From positions 1-34,357 of the forward strand of contig DASXMR010000041.1 in assembly GCA_036495525.1 (NCBI GenBank): 34,357 nucleotides of DNA. The letters are read 5' to 3'. A program made the translations under genes and the position numbers. How positions within the stretch are numbered: position 1 is the first letter of the stretch; every line of letters begins with the position of its first letter. The stretch is from DASXMR01 sp036495525 (lineage in GTDB: Bacteria; Actinomycetota; Actinomycetes; Streptosporangiales; Streptosporangiaceae). This document shows positions 1 to 7,769 of the stretch, one piece after another. The notes under the pieces are model-generated. The model was not told where the DNA came from and did no database searches. It was given only the letters and a program-made list of their open reading frames with translations.

Positions 1-144
1 CAGGCTGCCGGCGGCCAGCCACACCGGGCGGCGCCAGACGGCACGCAGCCACGCTGCCTGGCTGACGCGACGGTCCCGGCGACGGTGGCCGCCGTGCCCG
101 GCGCCTGCGGGCGAGCTTGAGCTACTGACGACGCGACGCCCCAT
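1..144 (-). CDS. N-terminal 48 codons of an unidentified gene leaving the window
   Basis: On the minus strand an ATG at 144-142 opens a reading frame that stays open to the window edge. It is preceded four bases upstream by a run of Gs (GTGGGGGG) that can serve as a ribosome-binding site. The visible peptide begins MGRRVVSSSSSP, is rich in Ser, Gly, His and Arg for about 30 residues, then turns amphipathic and hydrophobic (WLRAVWRRPVWLAAGSL) just before the cut. A basic cytoplasmic tail leading into a first membrane helix, as in small multidrug/EamA-type transporters, would look like this, but that is inference. I do not recognise the gene. The 209 bases between it and the next gene would hold both divergent promoters. 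Confidence 0.4.
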   Translation of the reverse strand, partial: MGRRVVSSSSSPAGAGHGGHRRRDRRVSQAAWLRAVWRRPVWLAAGSL

Positions 145-353
145 GGTGCCCCCCACGGTTAAGGCGCTAAGGGTTAGTGGTACGAACCATAACGATGGGT
201 GACCTGGCCTGCCGGGAGTTCGATAACAATTCGGACTATCCCGAATCGGCACCGCGGCCAGCGCCGTCCCTGCCCGGCCGGGTTGCTGCTCTGACTGAGC
301 CAGCTGACTGGGCCCGCTGGCTGGTCCTCGCTGAGTGACGGCACAATGGCCTG

Positions 354-1430
354 GTGGTAGGCGCGGAGGAGGAGCTTGCTGAGCTGCAGCGCGCCTGCAC
401 CAGGTTCCTGACCGCGCACGGCCCGATCCGGGCGGCGGCCGTGCTGGCGGCGATACGGCCGGACACCGAGCCTGACCGCTACGGCAGCGGCGGCGTGGTC
501 GCCGAGCTGGAGGCCGAGGTCGCGGACCTGCTGGCCAAGCCGGCCGCGCTGTTCATGCCCAGCGGCACGATGGCACAGCAGGCCGTGCTCAGGGTGCACG
601 CTGACCGCCGCGGCAGCCGGGTGGTGGTCTTTCACCCGATGTGCCATCTGGACCAGCAGGAGGGCCGCGGCTACCAGCGGCTGCACGGCCTGGCCGGCCG
701 CCCGGCTGGCGACGCGAGCCGGCTGCTGACACTGGCGGATCTCGGCGGCATCGCAGAACGAGCTGCCGCCCTGGTGATCGAGCTGCCGCAGCGCGATCTC
801 GGTGGCCAGCAGCCGCCGTTGGACCAGCTGCGGGCGCAGGTCAGGTGGGCACGCGAGCGCGGCGCGGCGGCGCACCTGGACGGGGCCAGGCTGTGGGAGT
901 CGGCGGCTGGCTACGGCCGCCGGCCTGGCGAGATCGCCGCGCTGTTCGACACTGTCTATGTCTCCTTCTACAAGGGCCTCGGCGCGCTGGCCGGCTGTGC
1001 GGTGGCCGGGCCGGCCGACGTCATCGCCCAGGCCGCTGAGTGGCGGCAGCGGATGGGCGGCACGCTCTTCGGGCTGTGGCCGAACGCCGCCTCGGCGCTG
1101 ACCTGCCTGCGCACCCGGCTGCCGCTGATGCCGCGGTACCTGGACCACGCCAGGCAGATCTCCGCCGCGCTCGCTAACCTGCCCGGCATCCGGGTCATCC
1201 CTGACCCGCCGCAGGTGCCGATGATGCACCTGATGATCGCAGCCACCACCGGGCACGTCGAGCAGACCGCGCGGCGGCTGGCGGCCGAGCAGGGCATCTG
1301 GACCTGGCCGAAGATGCGGCCTACCGCTGACCCGGCGGTGCAGCGGGCCGAGCTCAGCGTCGGCGACGCCACCTGTGAGCTCACCCCGGCCGAGATCCGC
1401 GCGGTGGTGGCCGAGTTCGTGCAGCGCTAA
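354..1430 (+). CDS. Threonine aldolase-like PLP-dependent lyase (beta-eliminating lyase family)
   Basis: This is a cytoplasmic fold-type I PLP enzyme of the L-threonine aldolase / beta-eliminating lyase family, which normally cleaves beta-hydroxy amino acids to glycine and an aldehyde. Visible family marks are PSGTMAQQ (about residues 69-76), HLDGARLW (174-181; Asp176 would contact the PLP pyridine nitrogen) and SFYKGLGAL (204-212; Lys207 as the Schiff-base lysine). At 358 aa the length suits the family. The GTG at 354 has no upstream Shine-Dalgarno sequence, but CACAAT at 342-347 sits exactly where a -10 box would be for a leaderless transcript; a slightly later start is possible. The C-terminal segment WTWPKMRPT is unlike the classic enzymes I know, so the exact substrate is open. 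It stands alone on its strand, 72 bases before the next gene. Confidence 0.85.
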   Translation: MVGAEEELAELQRACTRFLTAHGPIRAAAVLAAIRPDTEPDRYGSGGVVAELEAEVADLLAKPAALFMPSGTMAQQAVLRVHADRRGSRVVVFHPMCHLDQQEGRGYQRLHGLAGRPAGDASRLLTLADLGGIAERAAALVIELPQRDLGGQQPPLDQLRAQVRWARERGAAAHLDGARLWESAAGYGRRPGEIAALFDTVYVSFYKGLGALAGCAVAGPADVIAQAAEWRQRMGGTLFGLWPNAASALTCLRTRLPLMPRYLDHARQISAALANLPGIRVIPDPPQVPMMHLMIAATTGHVEQTARRLAAEQGIWTWPKMRPTADPAVQRAELSVGDATCELTPAEIRAVVAEFVQR

Positions 1431-1490
1431 GTGCCGGGCCGGATCCGGTCAGCAGTGTTATCGGCCCAGTGCTATCCAGACCGCGCTATC

Positions 1491-1502
1491 TAGGCTCGGG
1501 CC
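1491..1502 (+). promoter_or_regulatory. Candidate leaderless promoter (-10 TAGGCT)
   Basis: TAGGCT at 1491-1496 fits the actinobacterial -10 consensus TANNNT. It is followed by exactly six bases before the ATG at 1503, which places the expected transcription start on the A of the start codon. No purine-rich ribosome-binding site lies in between. No convincing -35 box is visible. Confidence 0.45.
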
Positions 1503-2246
1503 ATGAGCCTTTCGACAGCTGACTGCCTCAGTGCCATCACGAGTCACAGCGCGGGCCTCGCGGCCGCGGCCGAGGGCGACCTCGACGCGGCCGTCCGGCA
1601 TTGTCCCGGCTGGTCGGTCGCTGACCTGGTCGCACACGTGAGCGACGTGCACTGGTTCTGGGCAACCATCGCCGCGGGCCGGCTCGCCGCGCCGCCGGAC
1701 GAGTCCTCGCGCCCGGCCAGGGCGCCGCGGAAGCTGCTCATCGCGACGCTCAGGGACGGGGCTGACCATCTGGCGAGCGTGCTGCGGGCGGCTGATCAGC
1801 GGGACCGGGTCTGGACCTGGGCGCCCGCCCAGCAGGATGTCGCGTTCATCACCCGACACCAGGTGCAGGAAGCGGCGGTGCACCACTGGGACGCGGTGGA
1901 CGCCGCAGGCGGCGCGCTCGCCATCGAGGCGCCCGTCGCGGCTGACTCAGTCGAGGAGTTCCTGACCTTCTCGGTGTCCAGCGACGCCGACCCGGCCGAG
2001 CCGGCCAGGCCGGCCCTGGCTGGGTCGTTCGCGCTGCGCTGCACCGACGCGGATGCCGCCTGGACGGTCAGGGACGGCGGCCAGGCCGGCACGATCAGGC
2101 TCGAGCGCGGCGCCGGCGACAGCCTTCTGGCCGTTACCGGCACCGCATCGGACCTGCTGCTCTGGCTTTACGGCCGGGTCAGTCTGGACAGCGCCGTCCC
2201 GCCGGCTCTGCTGCAGCGCTTCCGCGCGCTCACCATCAGCGATTAG
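1503..2246 (+). CDS. Maleylpyruvate isomerase family mycothiol-dependent enzyme
   Basis: This is a two-domain protein of the DinB-like mycothiol-dependent maleylpyruvate isomerase family (MDMPI). The N-terminal four-helix domain carries CPGWSVADLVAHV (34-46) and HQVQEAAVHHWDA (119-131). By analogy with the characterised corynebacterial enzyme, His45, Glu123 and His127 would be the metal ligands; the E-x3-H spacing matches. The C-terminal domain, roughly residues 150-247, is the usual small alpha/beta domain. Members conjugate or isomerise small substrates with mycothiol in the cytoplasm, but most, like this one, have no assigned substrate. At 247 aa the length is normal. The ATG at 1503 is probably read from a leaderless transcript. 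Transcription would end at a 16-bp hairpin immediately after the stop codon. Confidence 0.85.
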   Translation: MSLSTADCLSAITSHSAGLAAAAEGDLDAAVRHCPGWSVADLVAHVSDVHWFWATIAAGRLAAPPDESSRPARAPRKLLIATLRDGADHLASVLRAADQRDRVWTWAPAQQDVAFITRHQVQEAAVHHWDAVDAAGGALAIEAPVAADSVEEFLTFSVSSDADPAEPARPALAGSFALRCTDADAAWTVRDGGQAGTIRLERGAGDSLLAVTGTASDLLLWLYGRVSLDSAVPPALLQRFRALTISD

Positions 2247-2282
2247 TCAGTGCCGTCCGCCGTGACCGGCGGACGGCACTGA
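2247..2282. terminator. Strong bidirectional hairpin terminator
   Basis: A perfect 16-bp inverted repeat (arms 2247-2262 and 2267-2282) closes a TGAC loop and starts directly after the TAG stop at 2244-2246. It lies between two convergent genes, so it can serve both. No T-tract follows, which is usual for actinobacterial terminators. Confidence 0.8.
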
Positions 2283-2301
2283 GCTCAGGGGCGGGCGAGA
2301 G

Positions 2302-3102
2302 TCACTCGGGCCGCGGATCCCAGCGGAACCGGCGGATCGCGACGAGCGCGCCGATGACCCCCCAGGCGAGCAGGACGCCGAGGTTCCGCCAGGCGAACCC
2401 GGTGTGCAGCCCGAACGGCCCGAGCAGCGCCTGGTTGAACGGGCGCACCGGCAGGATGCCGGCGATCGTGTTCAGCGCCCCCGCATGAATCGGGAAGTAC
2501 GTCCCTGAGATGAACACGAGCGGGAACAGGATGAACTGCACCACGGCGGGCGCGGCCTCGGCGTTGGTGATCAGCGAGGCCACCGCGACGCCCAGCGCGC
2601 AGAAGCTGGCCGCACCGAGCACCAGGGTCACCGCGATCGCCGTCCAGTGGGTGGGCAGCGGCACGCCGAACGCGCTGCCGACGGCGGTGATCAGCGCGAT
2701 GTCGACGATGCTGATCATGATGCAGTGGGCCAGCAGCCCCATGAAGTAAGTCCATGCTGGCAGCGGCGTGGCCCTGACCCGCTTGAGGATGCCGTCCTTA
2801 CGCCGGATCGACAGCACGACGGCGAGCTGGCTGTAGCAGGACCCGAGGACGGAGACGGCGGCGATCGTCGGCACGTAATACTGCAGCGGCGTCAGCCCGT
2901 AGAAGTAGGAGCCGCCGCTGCCGTGGCCGAACAGCGTGCCGAAGATCGCGATGATCACGACCGGGAAGACGAACGTGAAGAACGCGCTCTGCGGATTGCG
3001 CCAGAAGGACAGCTGCTCGTAACGGATCTGGTGGGCCAGCAGGGCAAGGTCGTTGCGCCGTGCCCGGCCGGGCGCCGCGGGCGCGTCCGTGTAAGTGCTC
3101 AC
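2302..3102 (-). CDS. ABC-2 type transporter permease
   Basis: This is the membrane half of an ABC-2 (drug/lipid exporter) system, 266 aa. After about 30 cytoplasmic residues come six hydrophobic segments, the first around FFTFVFPVVIIAIFGTLFG. RRKDGILKRVRATPLP, between segments 2 and 3, is the typical coupling helix of ABC-2 permeases of the DrrB/NodJ type, and NAEAAPAVVQFILFPLVFIS is the conserved late segment. The GTG start shares a 4-base GTGA overlap with the stop of the ATPase gene upstream, so the two are co-translated. The likely role is export of a hydrophobic compound together with that ATPase; the cargo cannot be read from sequence. Nothing looks broken. Confidence 0.9.
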   Translation of the reverse strand: MSTYTDAPAAPGRARRNDLALLAHQIRYEQLSFWRNPQSAFFTFVFPVVIIAIFGTLFGHGSGGSYFYGLTPLQYYVPTIAAVSVLGSCYSQLAVVLSIRRKDGILKRVRATPLPAWTYFMGLLAHCIMISIVDIALITAVGSAFGVPLPTHWTAIAVTLVLGAASFCALGVAVASLITNAEAAPAVVQFILFPLVFISGTYFPIHAGALNTIAGILPVRPFNQALLGPFGLHTGFAWRNLGVLLAWGVIGALVAIRRFRWDPRPE

Positions 3103-4031
3103 CTGGTGCTCCCCTCCAGCGTCTCGCCTGACGTGGTGTTGCCGGTCAGGGTCAGGTAGATGTCCTCCAGGCTTGGCCGGTCCACGGTGAGCCGGGCCAG
3201 GTCCAGGCTGCGGCTCAGCGCCCAGCCGGTCAGCTCGTTCAGCACCCTGGTGGGCTCGGCCGTCTCGACGGTGACCAGGCCGCCGTCCTGGGTAGCCGCG
3301 ACCGGCAGGTCGCCGGGCGCGCAGCCGGCAGGCAGCCCGAACCGGATCCTGGTCAGCGCCTGGTCCCGCCCGCCGATGGTGGCCGGCGTACCAGCCGCAA
3401 CGATCCGGCCGTCGGAGATCAGCGCGACCCGGTCGGCCAGCGCCTGCGCCTCGTCCATGTAGTGCGTGGTCAGCAGGATCGTGGTGCCCGAGCTGCGCAG
3501 CCCGCGCACCACATCCCAGGCCACGTGCCTGGCGTTCGGGTCGAACCCCGTCGTCGGCTCGTCCAGGAACAGCAGGCTGGGGTTCCCGATCACCCCCAGG
3601 GCCAGGTCGAGCCGGCGCTTCTGCCCGCCGGACAGTGACCTGACCTTCTTCTTCTCCTGCCCGCTGAGCCCGACCAGGCCGATCACCTCGTCGATGTCGC
3701 GCGGCTGCGGGTAATAGCCCGCGTTGCGTGCGACCGTCTCGCGCACCGTCAGGTAGGGCTCGACGGCGACCTCCTGCAGCACCAGCCCGATCTGCTCGCG
3801 CAGCTCGCGGCCGGTCGCCCGGTCGGCCGGGTTGAGGCCGAGCACCGACACCTCGCCGGCGTCGGCGCGGCGGAAGCCCTCAAGGATCTCCAGCGTGGTG
3901 CTCTTGCCCGCGCCGTTGGGCCCGAGCAGCGCGAAAATCTCGCCGTGCTCGACCGTGAAGCTCACGTCGCGTACGGCCCTGACCTGGCCGTAGCTCTTGC
4001 GCAGCCCGCTGACAATGACCGCGCTAGACAT
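3099..4031 (-). CDS. ABC transporter ATP-binding protein (drug exporter type)
   Basis: This is the cytoplasmic nucleotide-binding subunit of the exporter. Counting from the chosen start, Walker A GPNGAGKST is at 37-45, the Q-loop region is near QEVAVEPYLTV, the signature LSGGQKRR is at 133-140, Walker B LLFLDEP is at 153-159 and the switch histidine is His190 (TTHYMDEA). The C-terminal 90 residues form the DrrA-type extension seen in drug-resistance ATPases. I place the start at ATG 4031 rather than at the longer frame (4094), because GAGAGGAGAGGC precedes it and the protein then begins MSSAVIVSGL, as homologues do. This gives 310 aa and a 60-base gap to the YceI gene. The stop overlaps the permease start (GTGA). 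Confidence 0.92.
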   Translation of the reverse strand: MSSAVIVSGLRKSYGQVRAVRDVSFTVEHGEIFALLGPNGAGKSTTLEILEGFRRADAGEVSVLGLNPADRATGRELREQIGLVLQEVAVEPYLTVRETVARNAGYYPQPRDIDEVIGLVGLSGQEKKKVRSLSGGQKRRLDLALGVIGNPSLLFLDEPTTGFDPNARHVAWDVVRGLRSSGTTILLTTHYMDEAQALADRVALISDGRIVAAGTPATIGGRDQALTRIRFGLPAGCAPGDLPVAATQDGGLVTVETAEPTRVLNELTGWALSRSLDLARLTVDRPSLEDIYLTLTGNTTSGETLEGSTR

Positions 4032-4090
4032 ATGCCTCTCCTCTCTCGCCGGGCGGCCAAGAGTATTCCGTCCGCCCGTCACAAGCGCAA

Positions 4091-4603
4091 TCATTTCCGC
4101 ACGCAGCTGACCCGGATCGAGATGTCAAGGAACCGCCCGGCCAGGCCGCGCATCGCCGTCAGGCCGAAGCTGGTGCGGTCGAGCCTGGTAGTGCCATTCG
4201 CGGAGAATGACTGTCCTGAGCCATCGAAGTCACCGATGACCAGGCTGACTGGCTGACTCACGCCGCGCACGGTCAGCGTGCCGTCGACCCGGTCGCCGTC
4301 GACCAGGTCGGCGGTGAACGTCATCACCGGGTGCCGGCTGACGGCGAGGAACGTCGCCGACCGCACGGTCGAATCACGCTGGCCGTTGCCGGTGCGGAAG
4401 CTCGCCGTGTCGATTTCGGCCCGCACGGACGAGGCGGCCGGCGGCTCGCGGATCTCGACGGTGCCCGACCGGATCGCGAGACTGCCGCGCACCGGCGCCA
4501 GCCCGAACATGTGCCGGGTACGGAAAGTGATCGCTGAGGCGTCGGTGTCGATGTCGTAGCGGCCGAGACGTGGTGCGGTCTGTGCTTGTGGTGTCGTCTG
4601 CAT
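4091..4603 (-). CDS. YceI-family lipid-binding-like protein
   Basis: This YceI-domain protein has the lipocalin-like beta-barrel fold that binds polyisoprenoid or other amphiphilic lipids. The domain runs from LGRYDIDTDASAITFRTRHM, through RGSLAIRSGTVEI and the central HPVMTFTA strand, to VDGTLTVRGVSQPVSLVI and a closing FGLTAMRGLAGR...ISIRVSCVRK. No signal peptide is visible, so it is probably cytoplasmic, as many actinobacterial YceI proteins are. The start is taken at ATG 4603 (MQTTPQAQ), which has an AGAGG site 3-7 bases upstream; the longer GTG frame from 4645 lacks one. This gives 170 aa, a normal length. It is the first gene of the minus-strand run YceI - ABC ATPase - permease and may share their transcript, suggesting a lipid-like ligand. 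Confidence 0.85.
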   Translation of the reverse strand: MQTTPQAQTAPRLGRYDIDTDASAITFRTRHMFGLAPVRGSLAIRSGTVEIREPPAASSVRAEIDTASFRTGNGQRDSTVRSATFLAVSRHPVMTFTADLVDGDRVDGTLTVRGVSQPVSLVIGDFDGSGQSFSANGTTRLDRTSFGLTAMRGLAGRFLDISIRVSCVRK

Positions 4604-4752
4604 GCCTCTATTCCAGGCGGCCGGCCAGCTGCCTGGCAGAGCCACCAGGATGGACCGTGACCAGCAAGAAGGATGCTCAGCCGCGGACGGGTGCTACTTT
4701 CGTCGCTTCGTGCCCGGCTGAACGTCGCGCGATCAGCGGCGGCTGGCCCGCG

Positions 4753-6039
4753 ATGACATACCGTGAGCGCATGGACGACCGGCCTGCTGACTGCGCCAGG
4801 ACTCAGTGCGGCGATGCCAGCGGCTCGTGGCGGGGGCGGTACGGTGCGTGGCTGCGACGCCACTGGGTAGCCGTCGACGTTTCGATCGCCGTTTTCTTCG
4901 TGCTGCTCGACACCACCACCACGCTGATCGGCGCCACCTGGTGGCCGTCCGCACCGGGCCCGCTGGCCTGGACGATGCTGGCGCTGCAGGCGGCTGCCTG
5001 CGCCTCGCTGGCGGTCCGGCGGCGAGCGCCGCTGCTCGTGCTCGCGATTCTCGGCGCTTTCACGCTGGCGATCACTCTGCTGATCTCGCCATTCGGCGCG
5101 CTGACTCCGGCGCACGCCGACAACATCTGGGCGCCTTACTCAACCCTGCTCGCGGCCTACGGTCCCGTTTTCTACTGCCGGGACAGGGATCGCCGGTTCG
5201 CGATCATCGCGATCACCGCGTTCGCGCTGGTGGTCGCGCGGCCGTGGGATGCGCCAGCCACCGTGGTGGCGGTGGGCGTGCTGCGCACGGCGGTGGGCCC
5301 GATGCTGGCCCTGTACTTCGACGCGCGGCAGCGGCTGGTCGCGGCGCTCACCGGGCGCGCCGAGCGGGCCGAGCGGGAGCAGCACCTGCTGGCCGCGCAG
5401 GCCAGGGCCGAGGAACGGGCCCGGCTCGCCGGCGAGATGCACGACGTGGTGACCCACCGGGTCAGCCTGATGGTGTTGCAGGCCGGGGCGCTGCGGATGA
5501 CCGCGCCGGACGAAACGACCAGGCAGGCGGCCGAGGAGCTGCGCGAGGCCGGCTGCCAGGCGCTGGAGGAGCTGCGTGACCTGGTCGGCGTGCTGCGCGC
5601 CGAGCCGGACGGCACGGAGGCGCCGTCCACCCCGCAGTTCGCCGCCCTGGTCGCCGAGTCGTCAGCGGTGGGCACGCCAGCCGAGCTGATCGAGGAAGGC
5701 GACCCGGCGCTTGCCTCGCCGGTTGTCGGCCGCACCGCCTACCGGGTCATCCGGGAGGCGCTGACCAACGTGCGCAAGCACGCGCCGGGCACCGGGGTGA
5801 CGGTGCGGGTCGGCTATGACGAGTCACAGGTGCGGATCTCGGTGCGCAACGCCGCGCCGCCTGGCGGCACGGCGGAAGGTCCGCTGGCCGGCACCGGGTC
5901 CGGGCTCGGCCTCGCCGGGCTGCGGCAGCGGATCGAGGTCGTGCACGGCACGCTGCGAGCCGGCCCCGCCCCGGACGGCGGCTTCACCGTCGAGGTGACT
6001 CTGCCGGCCTACGTGCCGACAGCCGAGCCGGTGGGCTGA
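4753..6039 (+). CDS. Two-component sensor histidine kinase (NarL/DesK class)
   Basis: This is a membrane sensor kinase of the HisKA_3 class. From ATG 4753 (ATG 4771 is an alternative; neither has a strong ribosome-binding site) it is 428 aa. There is a short cytoplasmic tail, then about five to six hydrophobic segments between residues 37 and 190 with no large extracellular domain. A coiled linker follows (RAEREQHLLAAQARAEERAR). The dimerisation box AGEMHDVVTHRVSLMVLQAG holds the phospho-accepting His230. The ATPase domain shows REALTNVRKHAPG (N-box) and GTGSGLGLAGLRQRIEVVHG (G-box). The stop codon lies two bases before the regulator gene. It is transcribed divergently from the YceI/ABC operon, so by analogy with DesKR- and LiaRS-like sets it may control that exporter (inference). 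Confidence 0.9.
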   Translation: MTYRERMDDRPADCARTQCGDASGSWRGRYGAWLRRHWVAVDVSIAVFFVLLDTTTTLIGATWWPSAPGPLAWTMLALQAAACASLAVRRRAPLLVLAILGAFTLAITLLISPFGALTPAHADNIWAPYSTLLAAYGPVFYCRDRDRRFAIIAITAFALVVARPWDAPATVVAVGVLRTAVGPMLALYFDARQRLVAALTGRAERAEREQHLLAAQARAEERARLAGEMHDVVTHRVSLMVLQAGALRMTAPDETTRQAAEELREAGCQALEELRDLVGVLRAEPDGTEAPSTPQFAALVAESSAVGTPAELIEEGDPALASPVVGRTAYRVIREALTNVRKHAPGTGVTVRVGYDESQVRISVRNAAPPGGTAEGPLAGTGSGLGLAGLRQRIEVVHGTLRAGPAPDGGFTVEVTLPAYVPTAEPVG

Positions 6040-6041
6040 CC

Positions 6042-6692
6042 GTGATCCGAGTCGTGGTGGTGGACGACGAGCCGATGGTCAGCGCGCACCTGCGCACGAT
6101 CCTCGGCTCGGCCGGCGACATCGAGGTCGCGGGCGAGGCGCACGACGGGGCTGAGGGAGTAGCGGAGGTCACCCGCAGCAAGCCCGACGTCGTGCTGATG
6201 GACCTGCGGATGCCGGGCACCGACGGGCTGACCGCCATCGAGCGGATCACCGCGATGGCGAGCCCGCCGGTGATCGTGGTGCTGACGACCTTCGACGCCG
6301 ACCAGTACGTGCTGCGGGCGCTGCGGGCCGGCGCGGCTGGCTTCCTGGTCAAGTCCACGCCGCCCGAGGACCTGATCGACCTGGTCCGGGTCGCAGCCGA
6401 GGGCCACACGGTGCTGTCGCCGGCCGCCGCCCGCCGGCTGATCGCCGCGTCAGCCGACAGCCAGTCGGACCGCGATCGTGCACGTCGGCTGGCCGGCTCG
6501 CTGACCGAGCGAGAGGCCGGGGTGCTTGCCTGCCTCGGCGAGGGCCTGTCTAACGCGCAGATCGCCGGCCGGCTCTACTTGTCGGAGGCCACGGTCAAGG
6601 GCTACGTCTCCCGGATCCTGGACAAGCTCGGCATCGACAACCGCACGCAGGCCGGCCTGCTCGCCCACGACGCCGGGCTGACCGCGTCCTAG
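6042..6692 (+). CDS. NarL/FixJ-family response regulator
   Basis: This is the DNA-binding partner of the kinase just upstream; two bases separate them, so they are translationally coupled. The receiver domain (1-120) has the acidic pair Asp8/Asp9, the phospho-acceptor Asp54 in VVLMDLRMPG, Thr82 and Lys104 (GFLVKST), so all switch residues are present. The LuxR-type helix-turn-helix occupies about 147-210 (LTEREAGVLACLGEGLSNAQ, then SEATVKGYVSRILDKLGI). Translation starts at GTG 6042. At 216 aa the length is standard. Transcription probably stops at the hairpin at 6709-6728. Confidence 0.93.
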   Translation: MIRVVVVDDEPMVSAHLRTILGSAGDIEVAGEAHDGAEGVAEVTRSKPDVVLMDLRMPGTDGLTAIERITAMASPPVIVVLTTFDADQYVLRALRAGAAGFLVKSTPPEDLIDLVRVAAEGHTVLSPAAARRLIAASADSQSDRDRARRLAGSLTEREAGVLACLGEGLSNAQIAGRLYLSEATVKGYVSRILDKLGIDNRTQAGLLAHDAGLTAS

Positions 6693-6708
6693 CGCGGCGC
6701 CGGTCAGC

Positions 6709-6728
6709 GCCCGGCCTACGGGCCGGGC
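6709..6728. terminator. Hairpin terminator with UACG tetraloop
   Basis: GCCCGGCC (6709-6716) and GGCCGGGC (6721-6728) form a perfect 8-bp stem closed by C(TACG)G, which in RNA is the very stable UNCG-type tetraloop. It lies between the convergent response-regulator and kinase-like genes. No T-tract is present. Confidence 0.65.
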
Positions 6729-6774
6729 CACCAGGCGAGCCAGCTGGTCACGCCGAGCTTGGGCGCATTGCGGG

Positions 6775-7671
6775 TTACCGGGCGAGGGCGAGCAACTCGG
6801 CGACGGCCTGCTGTCTGCCGGGATCCCCGATCCGGCTGATCGCGATGATGGGCGCGATGGCGCGGCACCAGGCGTACAGCCGGTCGGGGTCCAGCCCGGC
6901 GGCTGGTGCCAGGGCGGCGCAGCGGTTGCCGACGCCGTCTTGCCCGGCACCGTCCAGGGCGTAGTCCACGGCGTCGAAACACGGATCTCCGGTGCAGGCG
7001 CGGGGATCGATGGCGACCAGCCCGCGTGCGGGTCCGCCGTCAAGCACGTTGCCTAGATGCAGGTCGCCGTGCAGCAGTACCCTGGACGGCGCAGAGTCAA
7101 GCAGCAGGCCGTAGCGGTGTGCTGCCCGGTCCAGGTCCGCTGGGCGGACCCGCTGGCCGATGGGCGGCTCGCTTAGCCTGCGGCCAATCCGGGCGAAGAA
7201 TTCATCGCATCTGCCGCGCAGGTCCCGCGGGAATCCGGGTGGCGGCGGAGCGGCGTGGTGCAGCGCCAGGATCAGGTCTCCCCATTCCTGCGCCGAGGGC
7301 GGATGCTTCAGCTCATCGGCTGCCGTCCCCGGCTCGATCGATTCGAGCAAGACCGCTCCGGCGGCCGGATCGACGGCCAGCACGTCAGGGACCTTGCCGC
7401 TGGACGCGAACAGGCAAAGCATGGCCGCCTGGTCGGCGAGGAAGGGCGGATCCGGGCTGAGCTTGAGCACGGCGCGGCCGCCCCCGGCCACGCTGCAGTA
7501 CAGGACCACCGAGCTGGCCCCGTAGGCATACCTGTCGCCGAGCGTGAGCCCCCAGCGGCCTGCTACCTCATCGGCAAGAGCGGGGACAGCCGAGCACCAA
7601 GCTGCGATCCCGGAACCGAACCTGAGCGACAGGCAGTCGGTGATCTCTGCGACCAAGCCCGCATCATCCAC
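6775..7671 (-). CDS. Aminoglycoside phosphotransferase-like kinase (APH(6)-type)
   Basis: This is a protein-kinase-like small-molecule kinase of the aminoglycoside/hydroxyurea phosphotransferase group (streptomycin 6-kinase-like). Lys70 (RAVLKLS) should bind ATP. The catalytic loop is HGDLHLGNVL (201-210; Asp203, Asn208), and IDPRACTGDPCFD (221-233) provides the metal-binding Asp222. At 298 aa the length is typical. The start is GTG 7671, with only AGG nine bases upstream. Chromosomal members often have a housekeeping or producer-protection role and may not give resistance, so the substrate is unknown. It lies 98 bases downstream of the large glucosidase gene on the same strand and could be co-transcribed with it. 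Confidence 0.8.
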   Translation of the reverse strand: MDDAGLVAEITDCLSLRFGSGIAAWCSAVPALADEVAGRWGLTLGDRYAYGASSVVLYCSVAGGGRAVLKLSPDPPFLADQAAMLCLFASSGKVPDVLAVDPAAGAVLLESIEPGTAADELKHPPSAQEWGDLILALHHAAPPPPGFPRDLRGRCDEFFARIGRRLSEPPIGQRVRPADLDRAAHRYGLLLDSAPSRVLLHGDLHLGNVLDGGPARGLVAIDPRACTGDPCFDAVDYALDGAGQDGVGNRCAALAPAAGLDPDRLYAWCRAIAPIIAISRIGDPGRQQAVAELLALAR

Positions 7672-7769
7672 CGCGCCAACCTAGTCGTCCCAGCGGCGGC
7701 ATAACCAGAATTAGTGCGTCGCGTTATCCCGGTACCTGCCTTGGCCAGGAAGCTTGCTCCGAGCTGGCT

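Noticed and set aside
174..1256. 360-codon frame on the minus strand
   Set aside because: It lies antisense to the PLP-enzyme gene and is rich in Arg, Gly, Ala, Pro and His with no domain, the normal look of antisense frames in high-GC DNA.
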